Assembly (NCBI RefSeq): GCF_014636235.1 | Contig: NZ_BMDZ01000026.1 | Span: 32,290-68,672, forward strand | From: Tistrella bauzanensis | Lineage (GTDB): Bacteria; Pseudomonadota; Alphaproteobacteria; Tistrellales; Tistrellaceae | Direction: 5' to 3' | Length of the DNA stretch: 36,383 bases | Shown here: positions 1-9,947 of the stretch, in pieces | How positions within the stretch are numbered: position 1 is the first letter of the stretch | How the letters are laid out: every line of letters begins with the position of its first letter | Position numbers and translations under genes: made by a program | Notes under the pieces: generated by a model | What the model saw: only the letters and a program-made list of their open reading frames with translations | The model's database searches: none | What the model was told of the DNA's origin: nothing

Positions 1-30
1 TCACCGCGCCGGCCTTCACCGCGCCGGCTC
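1..30. repeat. 15-bp tandem duplication beside a stop codon
   Basis: Two head-to-tail 15-bp units (1-15 and 16-30, 13 of 15 bases identical) end one base before the stop codon of the hydratase-like gene. The first unit is at the window edge, so more copies may lie outside. It belongs to a recurring set of short duplications in this window. Confidence 0.75.
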
Positions 31-31
31 G

Positions 32-1075
32 TCAGCGGACGCTGAGCTGAACGTCGAAGCTGCCATTGCCCGGCAGGCCGGTATAGGCCGCGCGCACGGT
101 CTGGCCTTCCTTCAGCGGCAGCGGACGGCTGAGCGAGCCGAGGGCGATGACGTCACCCGGCTTCAGGCTTTCCCCGCGCGCCTTCAGATGCCCGACCAGC
201 CAGACCACCGCGTTCAGCGGGTGGCCCAGGATGGCTGAGGTCCGGCTTTCGACGATGGCGCCGTTATGGCCGTCGGTGGTGCGCACCGTCAGGTTCGACA
301 GCGCGGCCACGAAGTCGGGCGAGGTCTGCATGGCCACCGGCTTGCCGATCACGCCCGCGCGCACGCCGGCATTGATCATGGCGAGCGTGCCGGCGGTCAG
401 CGGCTCCCCCGCCGCCAGCAGCAGGTCGGGCACGTCCAGATAGCCCGCGATGCTGGCGATATGGGCCGCGGCTTCGATCGGATTGGTGGCCTGCATGATG
501 CCGGCATCCTTCACCGTCACCGCCAGATCCACCTCGATCGAGGCGCGGGCGCCGATGTCGCGCGCGATGTCGGCCCCGGTCTCGCTGATCTGGCCGGCGA
601 AGATCCGGCCGGCGATCGGCTCGCGGGTGCCGAACATCTCCTGCGAGGTGCGGGCGGTCAGCATCACTTTCCAGCCGATCTGCGCGGGCCGCGACGGCAT
701 GGCCGTGGCCAGAAAGCGTTCACGCGCGGCATAGCCTTCGGCCAGCGTCAGGTCGACCGACGGCGCCTTGGGCTGCACGCGCGCCAGATAGCCGCGGCCG
801 AGGCGGTCGGCTTCTTCCGCCACCTTGGGCGGCAGGCTGGGCAGCACTCTGATGCTGCCGGCCGGCTGGCCCGCGGCGGCTTGCTCCGTGCCGGCCGCCC
901 CCGGAACCACCGGGGCCTGCGGCATCTGCGGCGCCGTTGCCGGCGGCACCACCGGCAGACGCACGGCCGGTGGTGCCGCCGGGTTCTGCACCTGCTGCTG
1001 GGCCAGGGCCGTGAACGGGGCAAGCGCCACCAGCGCCACGGTCAGAGAGGCGGAAAGGCGGGACGGGATCGTCAT
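32..1075 (-). CDS. exported 2-keto-4-pentenoate hydratase/FAH-family protein
   Basis: The 347-residue product starts with a clear Sec signal peptide (hydrophobic stretch about residues 8-24, ending at an A-L-A-Q site). A proline/alanine-rich linker runs to about residue 75. The rest resembles the MhpD/HpcG branch of the fumarylacetoacetate hydrolase family, with a C-terminal GHPLNAVVWL segment followed by LKPGDVI and GS. Family members normally hydrate 2-hydroxypenta-2,4-dienoates in the cytoplasm using a metal held by an E-x-E pair and a later Glu. Here these positions read I-E-V-D and L-D, so the ligands are conservatively changed. Secretion is unusual and the substrate is unknown. It lies 30 bases after hemB on the same strand. 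The start could instead be the GTG one codon earlier (1078), which has better spacing to GGAG. Confidence 0.8.
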   Translation of the reverse strand: MTIPSRLSASLTVALVALAPFTALAQQQVQNPAAPPAVRLPVVPPATAPQMPQAPVVPGAAGTEQAAAGQPAGSIRVLPSLPPKVAEEADRLGRGYLARVQPKAPSVDLTLAEGYAARERFLATAMPSRPAQIGWKVMLTARTSQEMFGTREPIAGRIFAGQISETGADIARDIGARASIEVDLAVTVKDAGIMQATNPIEAAAHIASIAGYLDVPDLLLAAGEPLTAGTLAMINAGVRAGVIGKPVAMQTSPDFVAALSNLTVRTTDGHNGAIVESRTSAILGHPLNAVVWLVGHLKARGESLKPGDVIALGSLSRPLPLKEGQTVRAAYTGLPGNGSFDVQLSVR

Positions 1076-1108
1076 CACCGGGCAAGGACTCCAGGGCGTC
1101 AGAGGGTG

Positions 1109-3442
<2,334 letters not shown>

Positions 3443-3450
3443 AATTCTAC

Positions 3451-3478
3451 CGGCCGCGCGCTTTCAGGCGCGCGGCCG
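3451..3478 (+). terminator. intrinsic-type terminator after the HIBCH-like gene
   Basis: A perfect 11-bp inverted repeat (3451-3461 and 3468-3478) with a 6-base loop starts 9 bases after the stop codon. It is followed by a short, weak T-containing tail (TCTTGACTT). Confidence 0.75.
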
Positions 3479-3652
3479 TCTTGACTTCGGCGCGCGGGTC
3501 GAGATGATCGCCTATTGGCCGCAGCACCGTCGACGGATCGCCGGGACGCGGTCTGTTCGCCACGCGGCCCGCTTGGCGTGCGTCAGCCTGGACGGGATGG
3601 CCCGTCCGGCCCGTTCGCCGTTCAGCACCCGCCGGGCAATGCCGAGGACACT

Positions 3653-4108
3653 GTGCGACAGTCGTATTTGGAGACCATTCGTCTGATCGAGCGGCTGCAT
3701 CGCCGCTTTCTGGACGTGATCAAGGCCGAGCTGGACCGCCTTGGTATCAACGATATCAATAACGTCCAGGCCTTGATCCTGTCGAATATCGGCGAGGAAC
3801 AGCTCACCATCGGCGAGCTGACTGTGCGCGGCTATTATCTGGGCTCGAACGTTTCCTATAACGTGAAGAAGCTGGTCGAGAACGACTATCTCGAACAGGA
3901 ACGGTCTCCGCATGACAAGCGCGCCATGCGCATCCGCCTGACCCGTAAGGGCCGTGAGCTGTGCGACCGGGTGAGCGAGCTGTATGAGCGCAACTGCGCC
4001 GCGCTGGAAAAGGGCGTGATGGAGGAGGTCGCCCTGGCCGAGGTGAACGAGAGCCTGCGGACCCTGGAGCGGGTCTGGTCGGATTACATCAATTACGGCC
4101 GGTTCTGA
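3653..4108 (+). CDS. MarR-family transcriptional regulator, LdtR-like
   Basis: This 151-residue winged-helix protein matches MarR proteins in length and layout: N-terminal dimerisation helices (LETIRLIERLHRRFLDVI), a recognition-helix segment YYLGSNVSYNVKKLVEN, a wing with the acidic/basic DKRAMRIRLT signature, and a C-terminal helix pair. The combination of NNVQALILSNIG and TVRGYYLGSNVSYN is what I recall of LdtR, the regulator of an L,D-transpeptidase gene in Liberibacter and rhizobia; that link is from family memory. I chose the GTG at 3653 because GAGG lies 5 bases upstream. The longer open frame from 3515 has an unstructured N-terminus. No transpeptidase gene lies nearby, so the target is probably elsewhere. 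Confidence 0.85.
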   Translation: MRQSYLETIRLIERLHRRFLDVIKAELDRLGINDINNVQALILSNIGEEQLTIGELTVRGYYLGSNVSYNVKKLVENDYLEQERSPHDKRAMRIRLTRKGRELCDRVSELYERNCAALEKGVMEEVALAEVNESLRTLERVWSDYINYGRF

Positions 4109-4161
4109 GAGATGATCGAAGGTCGCATCCGCTCCGGGTGGGCCTGATCCGGGGGGCCTGA

Positions 4162-4191
4162 CCGGGGTGGGCTTGGCCGGGGTGGGCTTGG
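4162..4191. repeat. 15-bp perfect tandem duplication
   Basis: Two identical copies of CCGGGGTGGGCTTGG lie head to tail 54 bases after the MarR gene. Decayed similar units are visible just upstream (from about 4134). Confidence 0.8.
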
Positions 4192-4221
4192 CCGGCGACG
4201 ACGATATCACCGTACCGACAT

Positions 4222-4261
4222 GACAACGGGGCGCCCGGCTTGACCGGAGCGCCCCGTTGTC
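4222..4261. terminator. bidirectional terminator-like hairpin between convergent genes
   Basis: A perfect 13-bp inverted repeat (4222-4234 and 4249-4261) with a 14-base loop sits between the convergent MarR gene and speE. The plus-strand tail is GTTTC, so any T-run is weak. The position supports termination from both sides. Confidence 0.7.
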
Positions 4262-4302
4262 GTTTCAGGACCGGGTCGTCGTGTATCAGGCCAGATGGGG
4301 GA

Positions 4303-5181
4303 TCAGAGGCCGGACAGCACCGGAGCCAGATAGCCGGGCAGGGACATGAGCCCGGTATGGATGCCCCGGTCATAATAGCGCGTGGTGAAGGGGCGATTGT
4401 CGATATCGTCCCACCGCACGCCATCGCCCAGCCGCCGGCCCTTGCGGGCGATGGAGCTGGACCAGGTGCCGCCACCATAGATGACGGTCGGATAGGTCAT
4501 GGGATGGCTGTCGGCGAAGCCGGCCCCGCGCAGACAGCGGTGGATCTCAGCCAGCCGGCCCTGATGGAACAGGGGCGATTCGCTCTGCACGACCACCAGG
4601 CCGCCATCGGTCAGGATGCGGTGGCAATCGGCATAGAAGGTGGCGCCGAACAGGCCTTCGGCCGGCCCGACCGGATCGGTGCTGTCGACGATGATCACGT
4701 CATAGCTGGCATCAGCCGCATCGCGCACCCAGGCGACCCCGTCCTCGAAGCGGATCGCGGCGCGTGGGTCGCCGTTCGAGGCTGTGAGCGCCGGAAAGAA
4801 GCGCTCGGCCACCCGGACCACCCGTTCATCGATCTCGACCATGTCGACATGGTCGATGTCGCCATGCCGCAGCACCTCGCGCAGCACACCGCAATCGCCG
4901 CCGCCGATGATCAGCACCCGCCGGGGGCGGGCATGGATGAACAGGGCCGGGTGCGCCATGACCTCGTGATAGAAGAACTCGTCCTTGTCCGACACGTTCA
5001 CGAAGCCGTCCAGCACCATCGCGGTGCCGAAACCGGTGGTGCGGAACACTTCCAGGCGCTGGAAGGGGGTCACCTCGGCATGCAGAACCTCTGCCACCTG
5101 AAGGCTGTACTGAAAGCCGGTACCGGCCATGCGCTCAGTGAACCAGAGTTCACTTTCCGCGGCCGCCGTGATGCGTTCCAT
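4303..5181 (-). CDS. speE: spermidine synthase (polyamine aminopropyltransferase)
   Basis: The product transfers an aminopropyl group from decarboxylated S-adenosylmethionine to putrescine. The 292-residue sequence has the N-terminal beta domain ending in LDGFVNVSDKDEFFYHE, the nucleotide-binding loop IIGGGDCG (91-98), the acidic VEIDE strand end (115-119), and the catalytic DSTDP block with D166. The late TYPTVIYGGGTWSSSIA segment is also typical. The ATG at 5181 fits the family length; AGGAAGG lies about 12 bases upstream, slightly far. The open frame extends upstream without homology. It follows speD by 83 bases on the same strand, so the two consecutive polyamine enzymes are probably co-transcribed. 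Confidence 0.93.
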   Translation of the reverse strand: MERITAAAESELWFTERMAGTGFQYSLQVAEVLHAEVTPFQRLEVFRTTGFGTAMVLDGFVNVSDKDEFFYHEVMAHPALFIHARPRRVLIIGGGDCGVLREVLRHGDIDHVDMVEIDERVVRVAERFFPALTASNGDPRAAIRFEDGVAWVRDAADASYDVIIVDSTDPVGPAEGLFGATFYADCHRILTDGGLVVVQSESPLFHQGRLAEIHRCLRGAGFADSHPMTYPTVIYGGGTWSSSIARKGRRLGDGVRWDDIDNRPFTTRYYDRGIHTGLMSLPGYLAPVLSGL

Positions 5182-5264
5182 GGGATCTGTCTGCCTTCCT
5201 GCCAACGGGTCGGTCCGGGCCCCGTGGTGTCGCGATACGGCACGGGGCTTCGTGAGGCTGTGTG

Positions 5265-5669
5265 TCAGCCGTTCACGACCTTCCGGTCGAGGGGCGTTTG
5301 CGTGCGGCGGCCAGCCAGCATCGCCTGATGTCCGCGCTCCAGCGACATGCTGGAGAAGGTGCCGGACTTCAGGGCCACGCGCAGATAGTCGAATGCGTGT
5401 TCCGTATGCAGGCTGTCGCCGCATGTGAACAGGTCGACCGCCGCATAGCCATATTCGGGCCAGGTATGGATGGCCAGATGGCTTTCGGCGATGATGATCG
5501 CGCCGCTGACACCCAGCGGCGAGAAGTGATGGAAGGTATGGGTGACGATGGTTGCCTTGGCGCGCTTGGCCGCCTCCAGCATCACATCCGTCACATAGTC
5601 GACATCTGCCAGAAGATCGCCGTCACAATCGTAGAATTCAGCGATGATCTGATGTCCGAGAGCCTTCAC
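5265..5669 (-). CDS. speD: S-adenosylmethionine decarboxylase proenzyme (SpeH/SpeD class 1B)
   Basis: The product makes decarboxylated S-adenosylmethionine, the aminopropyl donor for SpeE. At 134 residues it is the small, self-processing class 1B form. Cleavage between E62 and S63 (AESHLAIHTWPEYGY) would generate the pyruvoyl cofactor. H68 and C83 (DLFTCGD) match the processing and catalytic residues of the family. The start is a GTG at 5669 with a run of G (AAGGGGGG) about 7 bases upstream. It is the first gene of the speD-speE pair. I see no recognised riboswitch in its leader. Confidence 0.93.
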   Translation of the reverse strand: MKALGHQIIAEFYDCDGDLLADVDYVTDVMLEAAKRAKATIVTHTFHHFSPLGVSGAIIIAESHLAIHTWPEYGYAAVDLFTCGDSLHTEHAFDYLRVALKSGTFSSMSLERGHQAMLAGRRTQTPLDRKVVNG

Positions 5670-6024
5670 GGCACACCCCCCTTTTCAGAGAAGGTAGCGA
5701 TCCACCCCAGGTCTCACGCCACAGTTCGTTACACACCCAAGAGGACGAAAGCCGGGCCGTCCGACATCTGTTCGTCGGGATACGGTCCGGCCGCTTGAAC
5801 GGGGCGCCGGCATTGCCTGGGCGCCCGGATAAAGTGGCTGGAAACTATGGACGGGGGGCGGGGGTGTCAACCGAATTTCTTGTGACGTCGGTATGGCGAC
5901 TGTCGCGAGGACGACGGACGCGGGGGGTTATGCGCTTGTATGCTGACAACATCCGGCGGCAGGCGCCATCATGCCAGGGCGCCCATAACGACCAGTTCAT
6001 AAGCCGGGAGGAGACAAAGAATCA
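5670..6024. other. divergent intergenic region between speD and the dehalogenase gene
   Basis: No credible gene is present. It must hold promoters for both directions, but I cannot pin down convincing -35/-10 pairs. There is an inverted repeat GGGCGCC/GGCGCCC at 5802-5808 and 5820-5826, and two GGCGCC palindromes at 5962-5967 and 5978-5983. The dehalogenase Shine-Dalgarno GGGAGGAG lies near 6008-6015. Confidence 0.6.
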
Positions 6025-6918
6025 ATGACGACAGAGTTTTATGATCAGAGCTTTACCCGCCGCCGCATCACGGTCGATGACGGTACGACGATCAATCTCG
6101 TGTCCGGCGGCAAGGGGCCTCCCCTGCTGCTGCTGCATGGCTATCCGGAAAGCCATGTGATGTGGCACCGGGTGGCGCCGCTGCTGGCGCCGCATTTCGA
6201 GTTGGTGATCCCGGACCTGCGCGGCTATGGCGACAGCGACAAACCGGCGGGTGACGAGGCCCATGCCCGCTATTCCAAGCGCCGCATGGCCCTGGACATG
6301 GCCCAGGTGATGACGGCGCTCGGCCATGAGCGGTTCAGCGTCGCCGGGCATGATCGCGGCGCGCGCGTCACCCATCGCCTGTTGCGGGATCATGAAGCGC
6401 GGGTGGTGCGGGCCTCGGTGATGGATATCGTACCCACACTGGACATCTATGAGGCGACCGACCGCACCATCGCCACCAGTTATTTCCACTGGTTCTTTCT
6501 GATCCAGGATGACGGGCTGCCCGAGCGGCTGATCGCCGGCGACCCAGGCTATCTGCTGGACTGGGCATTGAACCGGCTGTGTGTGGATCCTGCGGCGATC
6601 GGCGCCGATGAGCGGGAAGAGTACAAGCGCTGGTTCGTGTTGCCCGAAACAATTCACGCCACCTGTGAAGACTATCGTGCCGGCGCCACCATCGACCTGG
6701 ACCATGACCGCGCCGATCGCGACCATCGCCTTTCGGTGCCGTTGCTGGTGCTGTGGGGCGCGCACCGGCTGGTGGGCAAACGGTTCGACCCGCTGGCGAT
6801 CTGGCGGCAATATGCCACCGCGGTCGAGGGTGAGGCGATCGATTGCGGCCATTTCCTGCCCGAAGAGGCGCCGGAGGCCGTGGCGGCGCGGATGATCACC
6901 TTCTTCGGGGCTGCCTGA
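6025..6918 (+). CDS. fluoroacetate (haloacetate) dehalogenase, alpha/beta hydrolase
   Basis: The 297-residue protein should hydrolyse fluoroacetate, or another haloacetate, to glycolate and halide. Residues established for the Rhodopseudomonas palustris enzyme appear at the same numbers: nucleophile D110 in GHDRGAR, carboxylate-binding R111 and R114, acid D134, and halide-pocket H155 and W156 (YFHWFF). A Tyr at 217 and a His at 276 (GHFLPEE) fit the remaining halide-pocket Tyr and catalytic His. An epoxide hydrolase would instead show paired lid tyrosines. A strong GGGAGGAG lies about 10 bases before the ATG. The reading frame ends inside the first copy of a 23-bp tandem duplication. No partner genes for halogenated-acid metabolism lie nearby. 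The exact substrate is inferred from these residues. Confidence 0.88.
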   Translation: MTTEFYDQSFTRRRITVDDGTTINLVSGGKGPPLLLLHGYPESHVMWHRVAPLLAPHFELVIPDLRGYGDSDKPAGDEAHARYSKRRMALDMAQVMTALGHERFSVAGHDRGARVTHRLLRDHEARVVRASVMDIVPTLDIYEATDRTIATSYFHWFFLIQDDGLPERLIAGDPGYLLDWALNRLCVDPAAIGADEREEYKRWFVLPETIHATCEDYRAGATIDLDHDRADRDHRLSVPLLVLWGAHRLVGKRFDPLAIWRQYATAVEGEAIDCGHFLPEEAPEAVAARMITFFGAA

Positions 6919-6948
6919 CAGCGGGCTTCGGGGCTGCCTGACAGCGGG
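6903..6948. repeat. 23-bp perfect tandem duplication spanning a stop codon
   Basis: Positions 6903-6925 and 6926-6948 are identical and head to tail. The first copy contains the last codons and the TGA (6916-6918) of the dehalogenase gene, so the second copy is a duplicated gene end. A partial third unit (GGCTGCCTG) follows. Confidence 0.9.
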
Positions 6949-7065
6949 CGGCTGCCTGGTCGCCCATTGCGTGAATGATCAGGGTCATCTGCGCCGGATC
7001 TTTACGTGGCGCCGCGCAGCCGCCATTCTCACGCCATCCTGACCGAGGCATGAGAGGACCGGCCG

Positions 7066-8076
7066 ATGAGATTGCGCGTGCGGCGGCGGCCGGCACTGGC
7101 CGGAATGCTGATGGCGGCGGCCGGCCTTCTGGCCATGATATCGGGGGCCGCGGCCGATGTCGGCTATGCCGAGGCGCTGGTGACCGATCCGGTGACTGAC
7201 GCCCCGGCACCGGTCATGATCTGGTATCCGACCGATGCGCCGGCAGCCCCGGTCCGGCGTGGTCCGTTCGAGATGACGGTGGCGGTCGACGCGGAACCCG
7301 CGGCCGGCCGACATGGTCTGGTGGTGTTCTCGCACGGATCGGGCGGCGCACCTCTGGCGCATCATGGCACCGCCGAGGCACTGGCTGCGGCCGGTTGGAT
7401 CGTGGCGGCGCCGATGCATCCGGGTGATGACGTGCGCAATGCCTCCGGCGCCGGCAGCGCGGCAGTATTTGTCGGCCGCGTCCGCACGTTGCAGGCGGTG
7501 ATCGACCGGATGCTCGGCGATCCGCGCTTTGCTGGCCATGTCGATGCCGGTCGTATCGCTGCCGTGGGTTATTCGGCGGGTGGTGCGGCCGTGCTCGCTC
7601 TGGCTGGTGCCCCGGCCGATGCGGCCAATGCCGTCGCCTTCTGTGCCGCCCATGGCGACGAGGACACGTTGTGTGGCCGCTATGGCGTGCGGCCCGATCT
7701 GGTCGCCGAGGCCAGCCGCATCGGCCCGGTGCCGGCCGATGACCGGCTTGATCTGGTGATCGCGCTGATGCCGGCGACCAGTTGGTTCGCCGACGATGCG
7801 CTGGCGCATCTGCAGATCCCGGTGCGGATCATGACCAGCCAGCATGACGAGATGCTGCCGCCGCCGCTTCATGGCGAGCGACTGGCGGCGGGGTCGGATG
7901 GCGCCGTGCCGATCGAGGTGATGGTCGGCGCCGGACATTTCTTTCCGCTGGGCGTGCTGCCGGATGAACTGGCGGGATCGGATGTGGCCCGCGACCCGGC
8001 GGGGTTGGATCGCGCCGCCGCGATTGCCCGGTTGAATAGCTGGCTGATCCGGACGCTTGACGACGCCATACGCTGA
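7066..8076 (+). CDS. exported alpha/beta hydrolase (dienelactone-hydrolase/PAF-AH-like)
   Basis: The 336-residue product begins with an arginine-rich n-region and a hydrophobic segment (about 10-29) ending A-A-A-D, a probable signal peptide. The mature part opens with a VMIWYP segment and continues with VVFSHGSGG (the HG oxyanion motif), the nucleophile elbow GYSAGG (serine near residue 167), an acid candidate in SQHDEMLPP, and a histidine in VGAGHFFPLG. This pattern is shared by secreted dienelactone-hydrolase-like and platelet-activating-factor-acetylhydrolase-like proteins, so an ester substrate is likely but unspecified. GAGAGGA lies upstream of the ATG. It follows the dehalogenase gene by about 150 bases; joint function is not shown. 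Confidence 0.85.
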   Translation: MRLRVRRRPALAGMLMAAAGLLAMISGAAADVGYAEALVTDPVTDAPAPVMIWYPTDAPAAPVRRGPFEMTVAVDAEPAAGRHGLVVFSHGSGGAPLAHHGTAEALAAAGWIVAAPMHPGDDVRNASGAGSAAVFVGRVRTLQAVIDRMLGDPRFAGHVDAGRIAAVGYSAGGAAVLALAGAPADAANAVAFCAAHGDEDTLCGRYGVRPDLVAEASRIGPVPADDRLDLVIALMPATSWFADDALAHLQIPVRIMTSQHDEMLPPPLHGERLAAGSDGAVPIEVMVGAGHFFPLGVLPDELAGSDVARDPAGLDRAAAIARLNSWLIRTLDDAIR

Positions 8077-8191
8077 GGGCGCGCCTCGTCCCGGGCGTGG
8101 CTCCACGCTTGCCTCTTGAGGCGCCGGGCCGCACGCCCACATGATGGCATCGATATCCCGTTGCCCCCGTCGTTTGAGGGACCACGCCCAT

Positions 8192-9019
8192 ATGACAGCC
8201 CGCGACCCCGGACGGCATCGCCGCAACGATCCTGCAGCGCCGGACGATCACCGTCCTGCAGGCGGCGGCCGCCTGCGCCGCTATTTCCTGGCCGGTATCG
8301 TGGTGACGGCCCCGATCGCGATCACGCTGTATGTGGCGTGGTGGTTCATCGCCTTTGTCGACGATCTGGTGCTGCGCGTCGTGCCGCCGGCCTATCACCC
8401 CGACCAGTATCTGCCGTTCAGCATTCCCGGCGCCGGACTGGTGGTGGTTCTGGTGGCGATCACGCTGATCGGCGCGTTTGCAGCCGGCCTGGTCGGGCGC
8501 GAGTTCGTCAAGCTGGGCGAGGGCATCGTTGCCCGGATGCCGGTGCTGCGCAGCATATATGCCGCGCTGAAGCAGATCTTCGAGACCATTCTGACCCAGG
8601 GGTCGCAGTCGTTCCGCGAAGTGGTGCTGATCGAATATCCACGACGCGGCCTGTGGTCGCTGGCCTTCATCACAGGTAACACCGGCGGCGAGGTCCAGCG
8701 GTTGACCAAGGCGCGGATGGTCAACGTCTTCGTCCCGACCACGCCCAACCCCACCTCGGGCTTTCTGCTGTTCGTGCCCGATACTGAACTGGTGCGGTTG
8801 TCGATGACGGTGGAAGAGGGGGTGAAGCTGGTGATCTCAGGCGGGTTGATCACGCCGCCGGATGTGGCCGACCCTGAGAGCGGGCAGGCCGACACGGCAT
8901 CGAGGCGGCCGGCCGCCTTGACGGCGCCCCCCATGCCGGCAGCCGGCGAGCCCGGCGATGCCCGCGACGACGACGCCACGGACACGGATGCCGAGGCGAC
9001 CGCTCGAAACAAGGCTTGA
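8192..9019 (+). CDS. DUF502 family inner-membrane protein
   Basis: This 275-residue protein has two transmembrane segments, about residues 32-54 (FLAGIVVTAPIAITLYVAWWF) and 85-108 (GLVVVLVAITLIGAFAAGLVG). A soluble domain follows, containing MPVLRSIYAALKQIFETIL and VFVPTTPNPTSGFLLFVP, the conserved core of DUF502. The C-terminal 50 residues are a disordered Ala/Asp-rich tail. The family's molecular role is not established. The ATG at 8192 is chosen for GAGGGA 10 bases upstream; the frame is open from 8141. It is separated from the preceding hydrolase gene by 115 bases. Confidence 0.88.
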   Translation: MTARDPGRHRRNDPAAPDDHRPAGGGRLRRYFLAGIVVTAPIAITLYVAWWFIAFVDDLVLRVVPPAYHPDQYLPFSIPGAGLVVVLVAITLIGAFAAGLVGREFVKLGEGIVARMPVLRSIYAALKQIFETILTQGSQSFREVVLIEYPRRGLWSLAFITGNTGGEVQRLTKARMVNVFVPTTPNPTSGFLLFVPDTELVRLSMTVEEGVKLVISGGLITPPDVADPESGQADTASRRPAALTAPPMPAAGEPGDARDDDATDTDAEATARNKA

Positions 9020-9487
9020 TAAACCCGCGCGCAACGCTCATATTCGATGGATCATGCAAAACCTGATTCAAATAACGACGGCACTGCCGTCGCTCGATGC
9101 CGGGACCAACCGCCAGATGCGCGGCGGTAATCTCGTTCAGGGCTGATCGCCCGGGCCGTATCTGTCCCCGACCTTAGATGTCCGCGGGCACCCGGTCCGG
9201 GACATGGTGCTTTTTTCGATATCGTCCTCACCTCTGAAAGCGATATCCGCCCTGTCGGCATCCAGGCCGACGCGGGCGTTGTCTTCTGATCAAGCGTCGG
9301 ACCCGCGCCCATCGGGCCATATCCGGACCAGCATCTCCGGCAGGGCCGTTGCACCCCATGCCTGATGTGGGATCGCCGGGCCCGCGCGACATCCACCTAT
9401 CCCCCAACATCCCATGCGGAATGCTCCGGCAACCTGCCGGCGCCATGGCGCGTGGTTCCACACACCTCATCCAAGGATACCAACATC
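9020..9487. other. 468-base intergenic region before rnk
   Basis: No protein gene is credible here. It contains a short dyad CGACGGCA/TGCCGTCG near 9074-9090 and the terminator-like hairpin listed at 9163. The far end carries the rnk Shine-Dalgarno AAGGA at about 9474. A small RNA or a long 3' untranslated region of the DUF502 gene would fit, but nothing in the sequence decides it. Confidence 0.5.
9163..9216 (+). terminator. orphan intrinsic-terminator-like hairpin with T6 run
   Basis: Arms 9163-9173 and 9194-9204 pair with one mismatch (TGTCCCCGACC against GGTCCGGGACA). A run of six T follows at 9211-9216, six bases after the stem. It lies about 145 bases after the DUF502 stop. The gap between stem and T-run makes it imperfect. 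Confidence 0.5.
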
Positions 9488-9907
9488 ATGACCGAGACCG
9501 CCTTTGCCGTCGTCGATCTTCCCGAAATCGCCACGCCGCCGCCGGTGTTCGTGGGCGAGACCGATTTCGACCGCCTGAGCGCGCTGGCCGACATGGCCGC
9601 CGTGGAGCCGGGTACCGCCGCCGCTTTCCTCGCCGCCGAGCTCGACCGCGCAACCGTGGTCGCCGACGACGAACTACCCGCCGATGTGGTGGCCATGCAC
9701 CGCCAGCTTCGCTATCGTGCCGAAGATGGTGCCGATCAGCAGGCCATTCTCGTCTTCCCGCGTCAGGCCGATATCGCCAGCAACCGGGTGTCGGTTCTGA
9801 CCCCGGTGGGGGCGGCTTTGCTCGGCCTGCGGGCCGGCGCCTCAATCGCCTGGCGTGACCGCACCGGCCGTGTGCGGCATCTGACCGTGACCGGCGTCGG
9901 CAACTGA
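9488..9907 (+). CDS. rnk: Rnk-like GreA/GreB-type nucleoside diphosphate kinase regulator
   Basis: The 139-residue protein fits the Rnk layout: a short N-terminal helix (FDRLSALADMA, with AAAFLAAELDRATVV) and a C-terminal FKBP-like GreA/GreB domain (about 65-139). That domain contains VVAMHRQLRYRAED, ILVFPRQADIASNRVSVLTPVGAALLGLRAG and the ending W-RDRTGRVRHLTVTGV. Rnk proteins bind RNA polymerase in the secondary channel without the long GreA coiled coil and influence nucleoside-diphosphate kinase levels; that role is family knowledge. AAGGA about 10 bases before the ATG at 9488 supports this start over the longer open frame from 9365. It converges on recG. Confidence 0.85.
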   Translation: MTETAFAVVDLPEIATPPPVFVGETDFDRLSALADMAAVEPGTAAAFLAAELDRATVVADDELPADVVAMHRQLRYRAEDGADQQAILVFPRQADIASNRVSVLTPVGAALLGLRAGASIAWRDRTGRVRHLTVTGVGN

Positions 9908-9923
9908 TCTGCCAGTCTGCGGG

Positions 9924-9947
9924 TGATCGGCCGCCGGCCGACGATCA
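9924..9947. terminator. dyad between convergent rnk and recG
   Basis: TGATCG (9924-9929) and CGATCA (9942-9947) enclose a GC-rich inner dyad, giving a hairpin that overlaps the recG stop. No T-run is present, so it is only a possible shared terminator. Confidence 0.4.
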
